DNA of 64,000 bases from Icerya purchasi (GCA_039619475.1 CM077115.1:558712374-558776373), one strand, 5' to 3'; shown: positions 13,401-25,226, counted from the stretch's first letter. Numbers and translations: made by a program. Notes: generated by a model from the letters alone, not told the origin.

Positions 13401-14913
13401 ACTCTACCATATTTGCCTTCGATTTTGTATTTGTTTTAAAATATACACAAAAAAGAATTATACAGTACCTAATTATAGCCATGCCATTTTGAATTTCATT
13501 TTTACATATAGCATCGACTAGTTCGATTGTACTTCCGACAGCCTTCAATGCAATTTGATAAGTTTTCTACAATTAAAAACAGTAAATTATAAACTTTTTC
13601 CGTTATTGAGTAAATATTACAGTTCTTAAAAATAAAAATTTTAAATCGAACAACTGAAATGATACTTGCAAGTTTAATTATTTAACTCAAAAACATTTTA
13701 TGCGTATAATTATCGTTGCAAAAAATTATTTTCAATTTTTTACTTAAAATATTAACAGTTAATAATTAAAAAAAAAAAAAACAAAAATGAAAATTATAAA
13801 TTATATATCATTTTAAAGCAATTACAAGTATTCGACAAATTAAAATAACTCATAAAATACATGTATTAACGAAGAAATACGAAAAGCTACGTACCAATTT
13901 TTACTTATTATTGCAAATTATAAATTAAACATAACTTACGGGGTGAATATAAATGGAATCAAAACGAGAAGATATTTCTTCCAGTAAATCTGTATCTTGA
14001 CATTCATTGGTTTCCTTTAATAAATTCAAATGTTCCGGCGAATGTTTTACAAGAATTTCTTCTTCGTTAGCTAATCGATTTTCAATTTTTATACAACGAG
14101 ATAACAATCCAAGTTCTTCACATCTATTAAATTAAGTAATTCACATAACCGATAAAATTTCGTTAAAAAAGGTTATTTAATAAACAGAAATAAAATCTAA
14201 TTTAAAGGATTAATACTAGTAAAATGTTACATCTTTCAACAAAATTTCACCGATCGAATTGATATTTTGTAGCTTATTAGCCATGTACATTTGAACCATA
14301 AAAGAATATTGCTTACATTGCTACACTTACAATTGTTAAAACTGGCATTTATAATTTAAAAATAATATACATCGATGTCACATACCTTTTAATAACTTCA
14401 GTGTATCGTTCTGGACATTCTGGATAAGTCGAATCCCATAAACATTTATGTATTGCCATTTCATTGTCAAAAGTAACACCAGTTTCTTTTCTGCATTTTT
14501 CTTTAGAGTTGTAACACTAAAATATTTTAAATTTATTTTCATTTTGTACAACTCATCGATTAAATGAAAAACTGAAAGCAAGCATAAAACTACTTATCTA
14601 GATTTTAATTAATAATTAAAATAACTAATGTATTTTAAATATTAAGATATATCATCAGTAAAACATGCCAGCTTTAGAACGGTACAATTTTCAGTAGTCT
14701 TGTGCTTTATTTAATTTTTTTTATTGTAACATGTTTTGAAAAGTACGCTTAAATAGGCTGTACAAATTGATTATATCAAACTTTTTATAATTAAAGTATA
14801 CTCACCATTTCGTAAACATCGTAATAAGTATCTTTATCTAAAGCGAACGCTTTCGTTTTAAACGATCCGATATTTTTTCGCTTTTTCTGTATCTTTGATG
14901 AAGCCATTGCCAT
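897..14913 (-). CDS. HDAC6: Histone deacetylase 6-type protein, first catalytic domain (5' part of gene, nine coding positions)
   Basis: Exons joined in minus-strand order: 14806-14913, 14386-14516, 13940-14123, 13469-13566, 10086-10259, 9733-9925, then 6888-6947 or 6760-6819, then 3222-3311 and 897-1003. All junctions are GT-AG and phases match throughout, giving about 381 residues with one copy of position 7. Zn-dependent deacetylase motifs appear in order: [25 protein letters not shown] (catalytic His pair), DWDVHHGQ (zinc Asp and His), SAGYDAA (third zinc Asp) and LEGGYCL (catalytic Tyr). The residues GCPEGEM and LLGDPCP fit the first domain of insect HDAC6, a mainly cytoplasmic enzyme that deacetylates tubulin and other proteins. 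The second domain and ubiquitin-binding zinc finger of the family would lie beyond the left edge. Introns contain RTE and Penelope-like debris. Confidence 0.93.
1255..1690 (+). mobile_element. RTE-type non-LTR retrotransposon fragment, C-terminal tail of the polymerase ORF
   Basis: In HDAC6 intron 8, opposite the gene. Interrupted frames read [51 protein letters not shown] and [18 protein letters not shown], then after a frameshift [23 protein letters not shown]. This is the tail of RTE/CR1-like polymerases (typical form: T-ITNEEVL, LGHVLRR, GRRRTSWL-N---W). Frameshifts and stops make it a dead copy. The region 1690-2830 contains possible further remnants but nothing I can align with confidence. 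Confidence 0.75.
3222..3311 (-). CDS. HDAC6: HDAC6 coding exon 8
   Basis: 90 nt, phase 0 to 0, acceptor GTTGCAG, donor GTAATA. It encodes [19 protein letters not shown] and NGKLAVILE, following directly on either copy of exon 7. Confidence 0.92.
3436..3732 (+). mobile_element. RTE-type retrotransposon fragment, C-terminal polymerase tail
   Basis: An open stretch of 98 codons in HDAC6 intron 7 reads [20 protein letters not shown], then [20 protein letters not shown] and [12 protein letters not shown]. It matches the same segment as the fragment at 1255-1690 (LLYG-E--TL, RRML, T--MTNEEVL, IKRRK--Y-GH). Both ends are truncated and the flanks are AT-rich intron. Confidence 0.8.
4970..5165 (+). 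repeat. Dispersed repeat, copy 1
   Basis: About 195 bp closely related to 43767-43965. Shared blocks include a GGATCCAAGTTGCTC-like start, CCAGCCTRAARTAATT, AGGTAAAGGCG, AGAAAGGAAC and AATATTCTCTT, ending in a stretch around CATTGTG-AAACTTAAC. The second copy lies inside retrotransposon tail debris, so this is probably part of the 3' region of a non-LTR element. The family is not identified. Confidence 0.6.
6760..6819 (-). CDS. HDAC6: HDAC6 alternative exon 7b (tandem duplicate of 7a)
   Basis: Also exactly 60 nt and phase 0 at both ends, acceptor TTCGCAG and donor GTAATA. It encodes [20 protein letters not shown] and lies 68 nt downstream of 7a. Over the shared eight-residue core VSAGYDAA there are five silent base differences and no replacement, so the copy has been kept as coding sequence. 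The residues around the core differ (FKPE/YRPH, IGCPE/VGDEK). Either copy joins exons 6 and 8 in frame; including both would duplicate a core strand and a zinc ligand. Confidence 0.87.
6888..6947 (-). CDS. HDAC6: HDAC6 alternative exon 7a
   Basis: Exactly 60 nt, phase 0 at both ends, acceptor TTCCAG and donor GTACCA. It encodes [20 protein letters not shown]. The Asp in GYDA is the third zinc ligand of the deacetylase site. The ending GCPE followed by GEM of exon 8 is the form I recall for the first HDAC6 domain in insects, so this copy is the likely ancestral or default version. Confidence 0.92.
6948..9732 (-). other. HDAC6 intron between exons 6 and 7a
   Basis: 2.8 kb of AT-rich sequence with a short TA microsatellite at about 7427-7458. 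A run starting ACCGGCTTC with poly-A near 8870 resembles the start of the repeat at 55671. No coding signal seen. Confidence 0.5.
9733..9925 (-). CDS. HDAC6: HDAC6 coding exon 6
   Basis: 193 nt, phase 2 to 0. It encodes [33 protein letters not shown] and the helix ending LLPLTVE. The open frame runs past 9733, but the family match stops at LPLTVE and a GTAATA donor lies exactly there. Both copies of exon 7 join this end in frame. Confidence 0.93.
10086..10259 (-). CDS. HDAC6: HDAC6 coding exon 5 (catalytic His pair, zinc ligands)
   Basis: 174 nt, phase 2 to 2. It encodes [15 protein letters not shown], holding the charge-relay His-His pair, and [13 protein letters not shown], holding the first two zinc ligands. 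All residues needed for catalysis in this segment are intact. The 3.2-kb intron before it contains a Penelope-like element. Confidence 0.95.
11174..11345 (-). repeat. Inverted flanking repeat of Penelope-like element (left arm)
   Basis: Closely complementary to 12395-12565. The shared core includes TACTTCTACTTTCCAGCT, GATGGGCAT and ACACAGATTATA when read on the minus strand. It corresponds to the long terminal repeat-like ends of Penelope elements, and contains a degraded form of the CTGAAGA...GAAA motif seen in the other arm. Confidence 0.7.
12395..12565 (+). repeat. Inverted flanking repeat of Penelope-like element (right arm), with hammerhead-like core
   Basis: Inverted partner of 11174-11345. 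It carries CTGAAGA, then a stem-loop (GGGC ATT GCCT), then GAAA at about 12472-12497. This matches the order of a hammerhead ribozyme core; such ribozymes are known in Penelope-like elements. Stem I (CAG/CTG) and stem III are weak, so the copy is probably decayed. Confidence 0.55.
13469..13566 (-). CDS. HDAC6: HDAC6 coding exon 4
   Basis: Acceptor TTGTAG, donor GTACTG, 98 nt, phase 0 to 2. It encodes [20 protein letters not shown] and NGMAII; the split codon joins directly to the PPGHH exon. Confidence 0.92.
13940..14123 (-). CDS. HDAC6: HDAC6 coding exon 3
   Basis: Acceptor AATAG, donor GTAAGT, 184 nt, phase 2 to 0. It encodes [10 protein letters not shown], then [18 protein letters not shown] and RFDSIYIHP, the helical part of the deacetylase fold ahead of the active-site loops. 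Confidence 0.93.
14386..14516 (-). CDS. HDAC6: HDAC6 coding exon 2
   Basis: Acceptor TTTTAG, donor GTATGT, 131 nt, phase 0 to 2. It encodes the start of the deacetylase domain, including [18 protein letters not shown] and [13 protein letters not shown], the standard opening of class IIb deacetylases. Confidence 0.92.
14806..14913 (-). CDS. HDAC6: HDAC6 coding exon 1 (start codon)
   Basis: Thirty-six codons beginning [16 protein letters not shown] and ending before GTGAGT (phase 0). Two in-frame ATGs lie six bases apart (14911-14913 and 14905-14907); the upstream one is chosen, with A at -3. The basic KIQKKRKN stretch precedes the deacetylase fold and resembles a short nuclear-localisation or linker segment, although no function can be assigned from it. 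Confidence 0.85.
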
Positions 14914-14934
14914 TAAATGTATTAAGTAAAATTA

Positions 14935-15051
14935 CTAAAATTCAATACGGATCAACTAAATCATAATGCGTATAAACAGACATTAAATGATACATTTAAG
15001 CAATTTTAAATAGCAACAATCTAATCTAATCACTTTATCATTTCTCTTACC
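14935..15051 (-). promoter_or_regulatory. HDAC6: Probable 5'UTR intron of HDAC6
   Basis: On the minus strand a good donor (AAG followed by GTAAGA) places an exon edge at 15051, and an acceptor (TTTTAG) lies at 14935-14936. The leader then runs 21 nt to the ATG at 14913. This predicts an untranslated first exon ending at 15051, a 116-nt intron at 14935-15050, and a transcription start somewhat above 15051. No TATA box or initiator was convincing. Inferred from splice consensus only. Confidence 0.45.
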
Positions 15052-15639
15052 TTATTAGTAAGTAAACAAAAACATTCAAAGAAAACAACCGGGTGTGGAG
15101 ACTACGACTGATAAGAATACCTATTGTATAGTCCTTAGATTTTTCTGTTACTAATTTTATACGTTTATTATTTTTTAATGAAATTACTAAACACAACTTA
15201 TTTAGAAATTAAAATTAAAACTAATAAATAAAATATCAGAATTTTGTTTTAAGAAAACAATCAATTTTTAATATTTTTAATTTAAATTTAAATTAACTAT
15301 TGATATTTAATTTACAATTACAAAATTTCTTTTTCGTTTTTTTTTTTTTTTTGTTAACCTATTCCTTGCTAGATAAAAAATTTATGAATAACATAAATAA
15401 TGAAACACGAATAAACATTCATCTGTGATGAAGTTTACTGTATTTATATATTTTTTTTTTCTTTTATCCCAGTACATTATCTGGCCGCTAACAAATTGCG
15501 TACTTATTGCAAAGGTGAGCCAAGAGGAGGAATAAGATTAATCAAGATAATACACAAGAAAAAAGAAAAAAGGAAAGTATTTTTTGATTGATCTGTCAAA
15601 TAGTGAAACTATTGCTCAAACAATACTTTTTTTTTTTTT
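15052..15639. other. Region upstream of HDAC6
   Basis: AT-rich, with T-runs at about 15339-15353 and 15627-15646. It should contain the HDAC6 promoter, but no element is clear. The poly-T at its right edge abuts the Jockey fragment. Confidence 0.4.
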
Positions 15640-16985
15640 TTTTTTTTGTTCCTCAGTCCGGCTATAGCCAATGAAGGAAATTTATTAGTCAATTCTGTGT
15701 ACAAGCCTGCGCATCGTATCGTCCAATAGCACTACTTCCTGTTCTCTCAAAATTATATGAAAAACTATTACTAAAAAAAATGAAGCTATTCTTAAACGAC
15801 AGAAATTTAATACCCGAGCACCAGTTTGGATTTCGAATGGGATACGGTGTATTATGGAGCAAGTACATCGCATAGTTAACATAACAGAAGAATCCTTAGA
15901 AACCAAAAAAAATATGTGATGCTGTATTCCTTAATATTAAACAAGCGTTCGACAAAATATGGCATGAGGGATTACTGCATAAAATTCACTGCAACCTCCC
16001 ATATCAACTCTTTGAATTATTAAAATCCAACTTAAGTGAAAGGTATTTTTCTGTTAAATACGGGGAAGCAGGATCGGAGCTCCACCAGATCTAAGAAGGT
16101 GTACCGCAGGGCAGTATACTGGGACCAGTACTATATTTAATATACATTTCCGATATTCCTGTTCCAGATGAAACAAAAATAGCTACTTTTGCAGATGACA
16201 CTGCGATTTTATGTACAGGCAGCTCAGTAGAAACTATCAATAATAATCTTCAATTAGCTGTCAATAGTTTGCCAACATGGTTCAAACGATGGCGTATAGT
16301 GATCAATGAGGATACATCTGCGCATATAACGTTTACAAATAAGAAGAACTGTAATATATCGGATATTTATATTAACAATAAATCCCTAATAAAGAAACAG
16401 TAAAATACCTCGGAATTAACTTAGATAAAAAATTAACTTGGAAGACACACATAGGAAAGAAAGATAATGAAACGAACTTGAAATATAAAAACCTACTGTG
16501 ACTTTTGCAAAGGAAATCAGAACTGTCCCTGGAAAACAATGTACTACTACACAAACAAATATTGAAACCAATCTGGACATATGCATGTCAACTCTAGGAA
16601 TGTGCTAAGTCGAGTAACACTGCGCAGACACAACGTTTTCAAAATAAAATCCTGAGAGAAATTACAGATGCTCCGTTGTGGTACATCACCAATCATACAT
16701 TACATACAGATCTGCATATGAGTAGAACCAGTGAAGAAATCGAAAAAGTTGCAAAACAGTACGGTCGAAAGATAGGACGTCACACAAATAGCTTGGCCGT
16801 TGCATTACTAGATCATTTCAATGAAATCAGACGCTTGAAGCGGATAAAGCCAACGGACTTGCTGTATGGTTCAAATATATTAAGTCGGATACCAGATGAA
16901 AATCATATCACTGGATAGGATTTTCCACAAATTATTTTCACTTACACGCCAAGTGCTAGATTGCCCACAAGGCTAGTCGCACACT
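15640..16985 (+). pseudogene. Jockey-clade retrotransposon, 5'-truncated and decayed reverse transcriptase
   Basis: Interrupted frames read in order: LFLNDRNLIPEHQFGFRMGY, GVPQGSILGPVLYLIYISDI (one base change breaks the QG codon region), KIATFADDTAILCTGSS, LPTWFKRWRIVINE, and an 80-codon open tail with TNHTLHTDLHM, EEIEKVAKQYGRKIGRHTNS and RRLKRIKPTDL. Motif order and tail are typical of Jockey elements, which end after the polymerase without RNase H. Endonuclease and ORF1 are missing. Stops and frameshifts in every block exclude function. It ends near an A-rich tract at 16993-17008. Confidence 0.9.
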
Positions 16986-16989
16986 CACG

Positions 16990-19900
16990 GAAGAAGAAAA
17001 AAAAAACAAAACATGTTTAGTGTACTTAATATAGCATATCTGATTACACAATCTAAAATTTTGTGTGTTGAATGTGTGAGTATTTGAATTTAACACAGAA
17101 TTAGGAGTAAAAAAAAAAAAAAACGAGTACAAGAATAATTTGAAGTGTAACGGTGATGTAATATTCAGTCACCTTTACACATAATAGCATTATATTATAT
17201 TATAAATTATTACATTACTTAATCTATGGATTTATGTATTTTGGGTCTTTATATGTTTATGAATTGCTAATATTGGTAATAAAATTAACAATAGAGATAG
17301 CATTAAAATGAAGTAATAGTAATAAAGAACTGTTTGGGATGACATTTGTATATCTGTATAATATAATGTTATATATCGGTTGGAGAAGATTGATCAATCG
17401 GTTTAAGGATGAATTTGGTCTTCATAAACAATACTTAACATTTATATTTCTTTATAATCATTTCAAACAATCATGGCTACTAAAGTTTTAATGCTGGAAA
17501 AAATATACAGGAAATTCGAACTAACCATATAATGGTTGAAATGCAGTAGACACTCACGCACAACTAAAACACTAAGATCAGACACATGAATTTGGAGTTA
17601 TGTAAACAGCAACGTGCCATATACTATTGCTGTAATTTTTTATTAGAATCAATTACTGATTGCAACTAAACGTTACTAAATAATATAACGAGGAAAAAAT
17701 TAGAAAGACGCGGTTAACAAAATAATTACAAAAATTCAAATATAATTCAAATAAAATAAAAAAAAAATGTTAAATGAAAAGTGAGTAAAAGCAAAGAAAA
17801 CATTAGTTAATTAATAATACCGTTATTAATGATAAATTTGAATACTGCAATAATTTCGTCTCACAGTGCAACAAATATGATAGACCATATTGAAAGAATT
17901 CCCGTAAGATATTAAATAATCAAAGAAATCACTCTTAGTATATTTGTACTTGGTGTAATCAAATAGTAAATAATCGTTAGTAGCATGTGTCAATCACGAT
18001 AAATACCAAAATCTTGGACAGGAACACTAAAGCCCACTAGACCATGTCCTATACACAAACAACGTAATTGTAAAAGCATACTTACATATAAGCCTATATA
18101 GAAGTGGAATGATACTACAAAATGGATCAAAACATAGTCTGTGCAGTAATAATGTCCTTTTGGATGACTCAGCCTTACATCTAGTTGATCTATATTGAGT
18201 TATTATCTATTTTAATCGTAAATGCAGCTATAAAGATAGAATAGAAAGGATGGTAAACCGTCCGAGGCGGTTTTGTTTACTGCAATTTTATTCAAGCTGA
18301 TACTGCAGTGGACCCGCACCCAGCAAAACTTTTAAACGATTTTCTTCACAGTTAAATAAAGGTATTTAAATTTTATATCATAAGTAAACCGGTGTGACAG
18401 CGGTAGTCAAAAATTACTAAATTTCCACACACATCAAAGGCGCTTATAGCGTTGTCGACCATAAAATATTTTTTACCAGGAATATTAACTTGAAGTGCAA
18501 GATCAAAAAATTTATTTATTGCAAAGACTTTGTTGTGCATATTGAAACCTCAGGTGGCGATTTGAATTTTTGCATCAGACCAAAATTAGTAACAAAAACA
18601 AAACTGTAGGATTATTCAGTATTTGTGCTTTAAAGTCGTCAGTGAAGTGATGGAAGTCAAGATCATTGATTACTAACCATTTTTGCGAAACAGGGGTGAA
18701 CATTAATGAACATTAATTGAATATCATTTTTAATATCAATATCTAAAGAAATAATGTCAGTTCGTAAGGTAGGGTGAAATACAAAGAAAAAGCTATACAG
18801 ATAAAACTGCACTACACTTACAATAATACAGAATTCTGATCAATAGCAGCATTTTAAGAAAAGCAGGTTTCCAGTTATTATTAATTCCCGAAATAGTTGT
18901 TGAAAGTAATGGGGACTGTTAATTACAGATTTTAATTAAGAATCTACAGGATAAAATATTTATTCCTACGAAAAGATGGGAAATGTTCGTTTCTGTTTGA
19001 AATTTGAGATGATCGAATGTTGTTACTAATGGCTTGAAAAGTATTTCCAGAACAACAGAATTCAGTCCTCACGAAAAGTTACAGATGGACTTGGAAGATT
19101 AATAATATTGAGAAAGTCTAATAGTTCGTCAAAGTGAACTTAGTGGTTAATAAATATTTAACGTAGAATTTTAAGAAAACCGCTTTATCACTTGATTTAA
19201 AATTTTTGTAAATGGGCAAACGGTGCTTCGTTACTTATTTGAACATAGATATTTCTATATTATAAGGTCTGATTAAGAATACCATTAATTTGTAGAGAAG
19301 GTGTTTAAATCGAGTCGATTACAGAATAATGTTTTTGTTTTCCAAACTATTGTAAATTACAAAATCATTCACATGAGACACAAAATGTGCTGATTAATTG
19401 GTAGTGTAGTATTAAAAATAAAAATAGCACGTAGGTTAAACGGAGCAGGGCTCAATGGAAAACTCTAAGCTGAACCCTTGTGAGAAATTTAGTAATACAA
19501 CTAGTGTAGAAACAGGATCTGGAAAGAACAATGTTAAACCAATAAACAGTTTTATACACAGATACAACACATTTGAACGGGAATACCTACAATTAATTTA
19601 CATCAAGTGGTGCAGGTAATGAAATACTATCAAAGGCTCCATTTTCTCGTACAGGAAAGTATACAACTTAGAATTCGAGTCTGAATTTCACATTCCAGCG
19701 CAATAATCTTATTCACCTTAGTATAATTCTTGGATAGAATTTTCAATGTTTTTTTATACAAAGAAATAGGTTTAAAAGAAAGCGATTTTTACTAAATTTT
19801 GTTATAGGGGCAATTAGAACTGAGAAATAATTTTTTTTGAAACAACCTTGCCTTGAAATGTCAGTTGGACGTCAGTGATGTAAATCGACTACAAAGGCTT

Positions 19901-22900
19901 GTGCGATTAAAAAGTTAAACGTGAAAATTAAGTTTTAGATAGTTTTTAAGAATATAATCGTGAATGTTTGTGAAAAAACAGCAGTCAAAGATTGTCTAAT
20001 TATAGTTGTAAAAAAAAAGGAACATGAAAATACAAATATTGCACGGAATACGGTTAATAAATCTTTTTTTTTTTTTTTTTTTTTAACCCCCCTTTGGGCA
20101 TATCAACAAAGGATCTTCGCCCAGAAACGAAAGGAAGGAGAAGGATCAGTTAAATGTACAGTCGGTGTCAAATATTGATAAGATAAAGGAACTGAGGATA
20201 GGAACAACTGAGATCGACGGAAACGATAAGATATACGAGGCACAATAAGGAGTAGGGAGTTTGAGTGACAGCCGATTGGAATACAAAGAGGTACGTTCGT
20301 TCACGAGGGATGGACATTCAAGGTTAATAAATCATCGTTTCCCTTATTAATTTCGAAGCCTTCGGGCTCTTTGATGTGCCTGTACTTTTTACACGAAATA
20401 CAACTAAATTGTAAACTTTTTCGCATCTTGAGCATTATGCTTTTTTTTTGCATTCTACTGATCGGTTTTGCTTTTTTGTTTATTGCCTCATTTTTTTTCT
20501 TTTTTTTTTTTTGTACATCTGTTTTGACATACTATGTAAAAGTTAATGTGACATTTATGGTATTAAGTTTTTTTGTTTATCGCCGGTTTTTAAAAAAATG
20601 ATTCTGATTTTTCTGTACGTAATTTGGATAAAAGAATTTTTCTTTTTTACCAAGTTCAGCAGTGCAGTTATACTTAAAATAGATCTATACTACATGGTTG
20701 TGTTTTTTTTTTTTTTTTGTTCGCTTAAAACATTAAAACACAAAAAATCGTGCAAAATACGAAATAATTTACGTGAATGCTAAATAACGCAGTATGCGCA
20801 AAAAGTATGAGACCATTTAAATTATCGGAGCGGATTTTAACAATTGATTAAAATTGATAGCACGCATTTACTTGAAGTGGATTTACTTTTTTCGGGAACT
20901 TTTCTTTTTTGGATTTTAAACACGAGTATTTTTAACCGGAATAAAAAGCAGCGTTATTTTGAAGTAAAAACAAAATATATTATTTCTTACGTTACGTAAT
21001 TTCCGTTTACTTCAGATTTTATTCTCTCTTAATATGTACCTAGTCGTTACAGAAATTATATAAAATGCGTCTAAATTATTTTCGCCCCATTCTGATGGCA
21101 ATGCAACTTTACAAATACAATTAGCTCCAATGAAATAATTATTTCAAAAAGTGCAATTGAAGTCGAACTCTGCATTCTCATTAACTTCCTAAAAATCAAG
21201 ATTCTCGTATTAAAAAAGTAAAAAACAAAAAACAATTACAGTTTTCATACGTTGATTTCATAAGAGTAAAACAAGTACAATGACACAGAGATATTGCTGA
21301 ATGATTTAATCGTGTGGAACAGTACACTACTACACTTTATCAACATCGAAATGTGCGCGAATTACAGAAGTGATAATAATATTAATTTTCTATAGATGGC
21401 GCACAATATATCTAATTGCAAATTGTATGTAATTAATAGGATTTTTTTTTTTGTTTTTAAATGCGCAGTTTAATAGAAGCTTAGCATATAGAACAGTGTA
21501 CTGGTTTCGATGGAATCATTTTTTTCCTATAGAATAGTGAGATTAGAAAGCGTAAATAGGGAGTACATGCAAGAAAGAATAGGGGACTAATATCACTACG
21601 ACACATGTAAACGAGGAAATAGAGAATTATTCTCCATTTTAAAATGTACATACTTTTTTACTTTATACGTAAACGAATTATTATTCGGAATGGGCGAGGT
21701 AAATGAGAAAATTGAAAAAAAAAAAAAAAAGAAATGTTCATTTAAAAAATTCTTTAGCAAATAAAATTAATTTTGAAATATTTTATCGCCATTGAAATCG
21801 GTTTTGAAAAATTACAAAATATGTTTATACGATTGACGCTATTCGCAAATAGAAATTTCGATGAAGGACACATTCTGCAACTACAGATAGTGAAAAATAT
21901 GCTCTAAATTACGCACACAATCACATTAGTAAAAAATGCAGCATTTATCACATAGTGCAATGCTGAATTTTAAAGAGAAAAAGAATTTAAAGATCGTAGT
22001 TTTTCTTCTTAAATAATTTCGCGGGTTTCGTACAATTACGTATATAATTAATATTACCGGGAAATTATAGTTTATAATAATTATCTCGAATTAATCTCTT
22101 ACACTACTGATTATATCGTATGTGAAATAAGTAAATATTGCGAATTTACTGCAAACTGTATCATAAAGGAGAAAGAGAATTCCGAATTTCGCAATATTAA
22201 TATTGTCGAATATATCAAAAACGCGTCAGCGTGTTTATTTAGCCGACTTTGTTCGATCCTATGACTTTGATGCTCTGTTTTTTTGGACGTGTTGGTAATC
22301 AACATTAACCGAACCCGACGATTATCACAGCGCAAAATCACGGATTCTTTTCTTTCGATTACAGCCGTCACTAGTGACATCGTTAATGATATCAAGCAGA
22401 ATATTCGAATAACCTTGAGGTGAAAAAAAATTAAGAAGCGAATTAATCCGTCGATTATATTCTATTGTTCACGGGGGGTGATTAAGAAACGGTAAAAACG
22501 TTAATCTGATCACAGCCAGAATACCGAATGACGTCTAATTTTATATTTTCTCGAATTGTCGGAGATGTATATTTGAGCACTTTTTAATTAATTTATAACG
22601 GTTTGAACTGTTTACACAAAAAAATCAGTTAGACTATTTTTTTCCTTTCAGTTTATTCACCGCAATCGTCATTCCAGCAGTCCATCGGATCACGAAATCG
22701 GTGGGGAAAATAATAGAAAATTGAAAAGAAGTGTAAAAATAATAGTGAATGATGTCTCTATACACAGTTAACGTTCTATATTCAGCTATGATTAAAACAG
22801 CGAATGAGAAGCTGCGGCTAAAGCTGGAATTGCTGAAAGGGGGAAATTAAAAAAGCGGAAGACGAGTATTGATCAAGAGAAAGCACATTAGGGAATAAGT

Positions 22901-24199
22901 AATAAATAAAGTTAAAAAATCGATTTCGTTATTATAATGTCGCGAGAATTGCGAAACTACGTTAGTTTCAGCCGAGCGAATTGATGATTTAGTGATTAAA
23001 GGTCAAATTAAGGGAATGTAAAATAATAGAATAAGGAGGGAATAATTTTGCAACAAATGACGTGGAAAATAAGTTTCGGAGTTCGAAGTAGAACAGACAC
23101 AAAAAGGTCTGCAACGTTTAGGCTAAAAGAAAAAGGGGCTCGGAAGCACATTCGTCGCAGTTAAAGTCACCGATGAAAAATACTAAATGACGAATCGAGA
23201 AAAAGGTTTGAAAAGAATGATTGTTTACGGAAGTAGAACAAGGTAAAGAAATAGACTGGAAAAAAAAAAAAAAGAAGCGATTCGTCAACAGATAGATTCG
23301 AATAGCTGGAAAGGTAAAACAAGGAGGGGTTTAAAAATCTGCGGGTACACGAGAACGGGTGGAAATGTTTAAAAGGTTCCAATGGAATGAGAAAGGGTGG
23401 AGTAATAGTACCTTTTTGTGGGAAAACCAGTATCGCGAAAGGTGACGTGGTTAGTGTCTTACACACGATTTTACACGAAAAAGAAATGTATTACTCTATA
23501 CGTGAAATAAATTAAAAAAAAAAAAGAAAAAAGATGTTAATAAAAAAAATCTTCGGTAATTCGCACCAGAATAAATTAAATTATGCCGGAGTAGTTTTCT
23601 GCTGCTCTAAAAACAGGAGGACAATGGATTTCGCGTTGAGTAATCTTTCGGTAAAGATTTCACGAATGTTGTTTTACATAGTTTGCCGAAAGTGCAAACG
23701 GCTAAACATGGCATGTCGAAGACGAAGTATACCGAAAGTTCAGTTAATTCATTTTCCGCTGCAGAACCATCTTTAACTGTATTTTTAAAGCCGCATATAG
23801 ACAGGCGAAAAATTAAGTCTAGCGTCGAGCGGTTAAAATATTAAACCTGTTCAATATAGCATGGAAATTTTTTAAAGTAGCAAAAGTTAAAACTTGTCAA
23901 CGCACACTCGTAATCCTGCCGTACCGCGTGTACGCTATTCTTTTTAGCAATTATTCAGCTTCGGTCGAGTGATAAGCTTGTGAATTAATGAACCATCCAT
24001 TTCCTTCAATACAGTGAATCTAAATAGTGAAATTTAAAATACGGCCGCTAAGTTGCCGATGGAGTTTCTCTTTCTTCTTTTTCTTCTCTGCTTCTCATTT
24101 TTCTTTTTTCATGCGATGCTAAGAGTTCACTATAGACGGTTTGATATTATTCACAGATCTCTTATTCTTCAGTCCCCGTGAAAAAAAGGTTCTATCTTA
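16990..24199. other. Long intergenic stretch without recognisable genes
   Basis: About 7.2 kb between the Jockey fragment and the foldback element. It is AT-rich, with many homopolymer runs (17110-17123, 20066-20084, 20500-20512, 20702-20719, 23261-23273) and short open frames of 60-100 codons lacking motifs. The frames at 20371-20601 and 23167-23466 are translations of T-rich or pyrimidine-rich strands. I see nothing I can support as a gene. Confidence 0.5.
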
Positions 24200-24869
24200 C
24201 AAGGAAAGGTTCCCAACCCGAACTCACCAATTTTAATGAAATTGATATATGTTGTGTAGAACACATAGAAATGAAATACCCGTGTTTTTTTTATATCAGC
24301 TAATAAACATATTAAGGGGGTGAAAAGTACCCTAAAAGTTATCCAAAAAAGAAACTGTTTTTTCTAAATATCTTGACTAACGTTTAATAAATTTTTTGGT
24401 AAAACAAAATGGAGATTACTCCTTTTGGAAAAGCACGTAATTCATGATCATTTGAACAATAAGGGACGCATCCCCTATTTTATAAGGGTTGAAAACACAT
24501 ATTTAATTCATTATTTTTGTGATAAAAAATGATAAAAAATCTAAAAAAAAATTTTTAACTAATAAAATGTAGTTGACCTGTTTCGGTATTTTCGTTAATT
24601 TCACCCCTAAAGGGATAAACCGCCCCTAATACAGAAAAACTAAAAACAAGAATTTCAAGTGATCAGATTTTGAATTCAATTCGTATACAGGGGGTTTCGA
24701 CGTCGCTGATTACGAATCTGATATTAATTTTTTTTTTTTTTTTTTTTTTTAGTATATATATTTAATAAAGTTACAAAATAGAAAATGAATACGAACATTT
24801 ATAAATCAAATTTAAAGTAGTATACAAAATTACTTTTTATTTTATCTCATTGTAAGTGTATACATCATA

Positions 24870-25226
24870 TTATTCAACGAAATTTCGACGGTAATGGTAA
24901 TCTTCATAGAAGTGTTTAAAACATAGTGATTTTTTGCACCAACTGTTACGTACAATAGCGACATTTGTACATCCTTCTATTTCACAATGCGTACTACAAG
25001 AATCTCCGAAAGTAAAATCTACAGGATCCTCAAATTTATCCGATCTTTCATCCACATAACCACTTTTGTACCGGTAATATTTAAAAAGATCTTCACATCC
25101 TGGTGAAGACAATCGGTTGTGAACCAGTGATTGAAGTTTTATTATATTATTTCCAATATGTAAATTTAAATCGCAATTCATTAAAATTACATCATTAGAA
25201 AATTTTTTCGAACACAACTTTTCCAA
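24870..25226 (-). CDS. Unidentified element protein with Cys/His C-terminus (left arm)
   Basis: 118 codons open. Recognisable blocks are CEDLFKYYRYKSGYVDERSD, KFEDPVDFTFGD, THCEIEGCTNVAI and SWCKKSLCFKHFYEDYHY. The last part has the spacing C-x4-C-x11-C-x4-C-x2-H, so it probably binds zinc. I have the impression of similar tails in many arthropod hypothetical proteins linked to DNA transposons, but I cannot name the family. It ends inside the arm, so it looks like the 3' part of a transposon ORF trapped in a foldback. Its inverted copy is at 25333-25642. Confidence 0.55.
   Translation of the reverse strand: MEKLCSKKFSNDVILMNCDLNLHIGNNIIKLQSLVHNRLSSPGCEDLFKYYRYKSGYVDERSDKFEDPVDFTFGDSCSTHCEIEGCTNVAIVRNSWCKKSLCFKHFYEDYHYRRNFVE

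Noticed and set aside
20371..20783. Plus-strand frames rich in Phe and Leu
   Set aside because: They are translations of long T-runs with no other support.
22111..22395. 94-codon minus-strand open frame
   Set aside because: No family signature, no splice context, and codon content typical of random AT-rich sequence.
23167..23466. 99-codon minus-strand open frame rich in Phe and Ser
   Set aside because: Reads the complement of purine-rich DNA; no motif, no splice partner, and no match to the IPGHSG or RLRFGH blocks of the I-type fragments.
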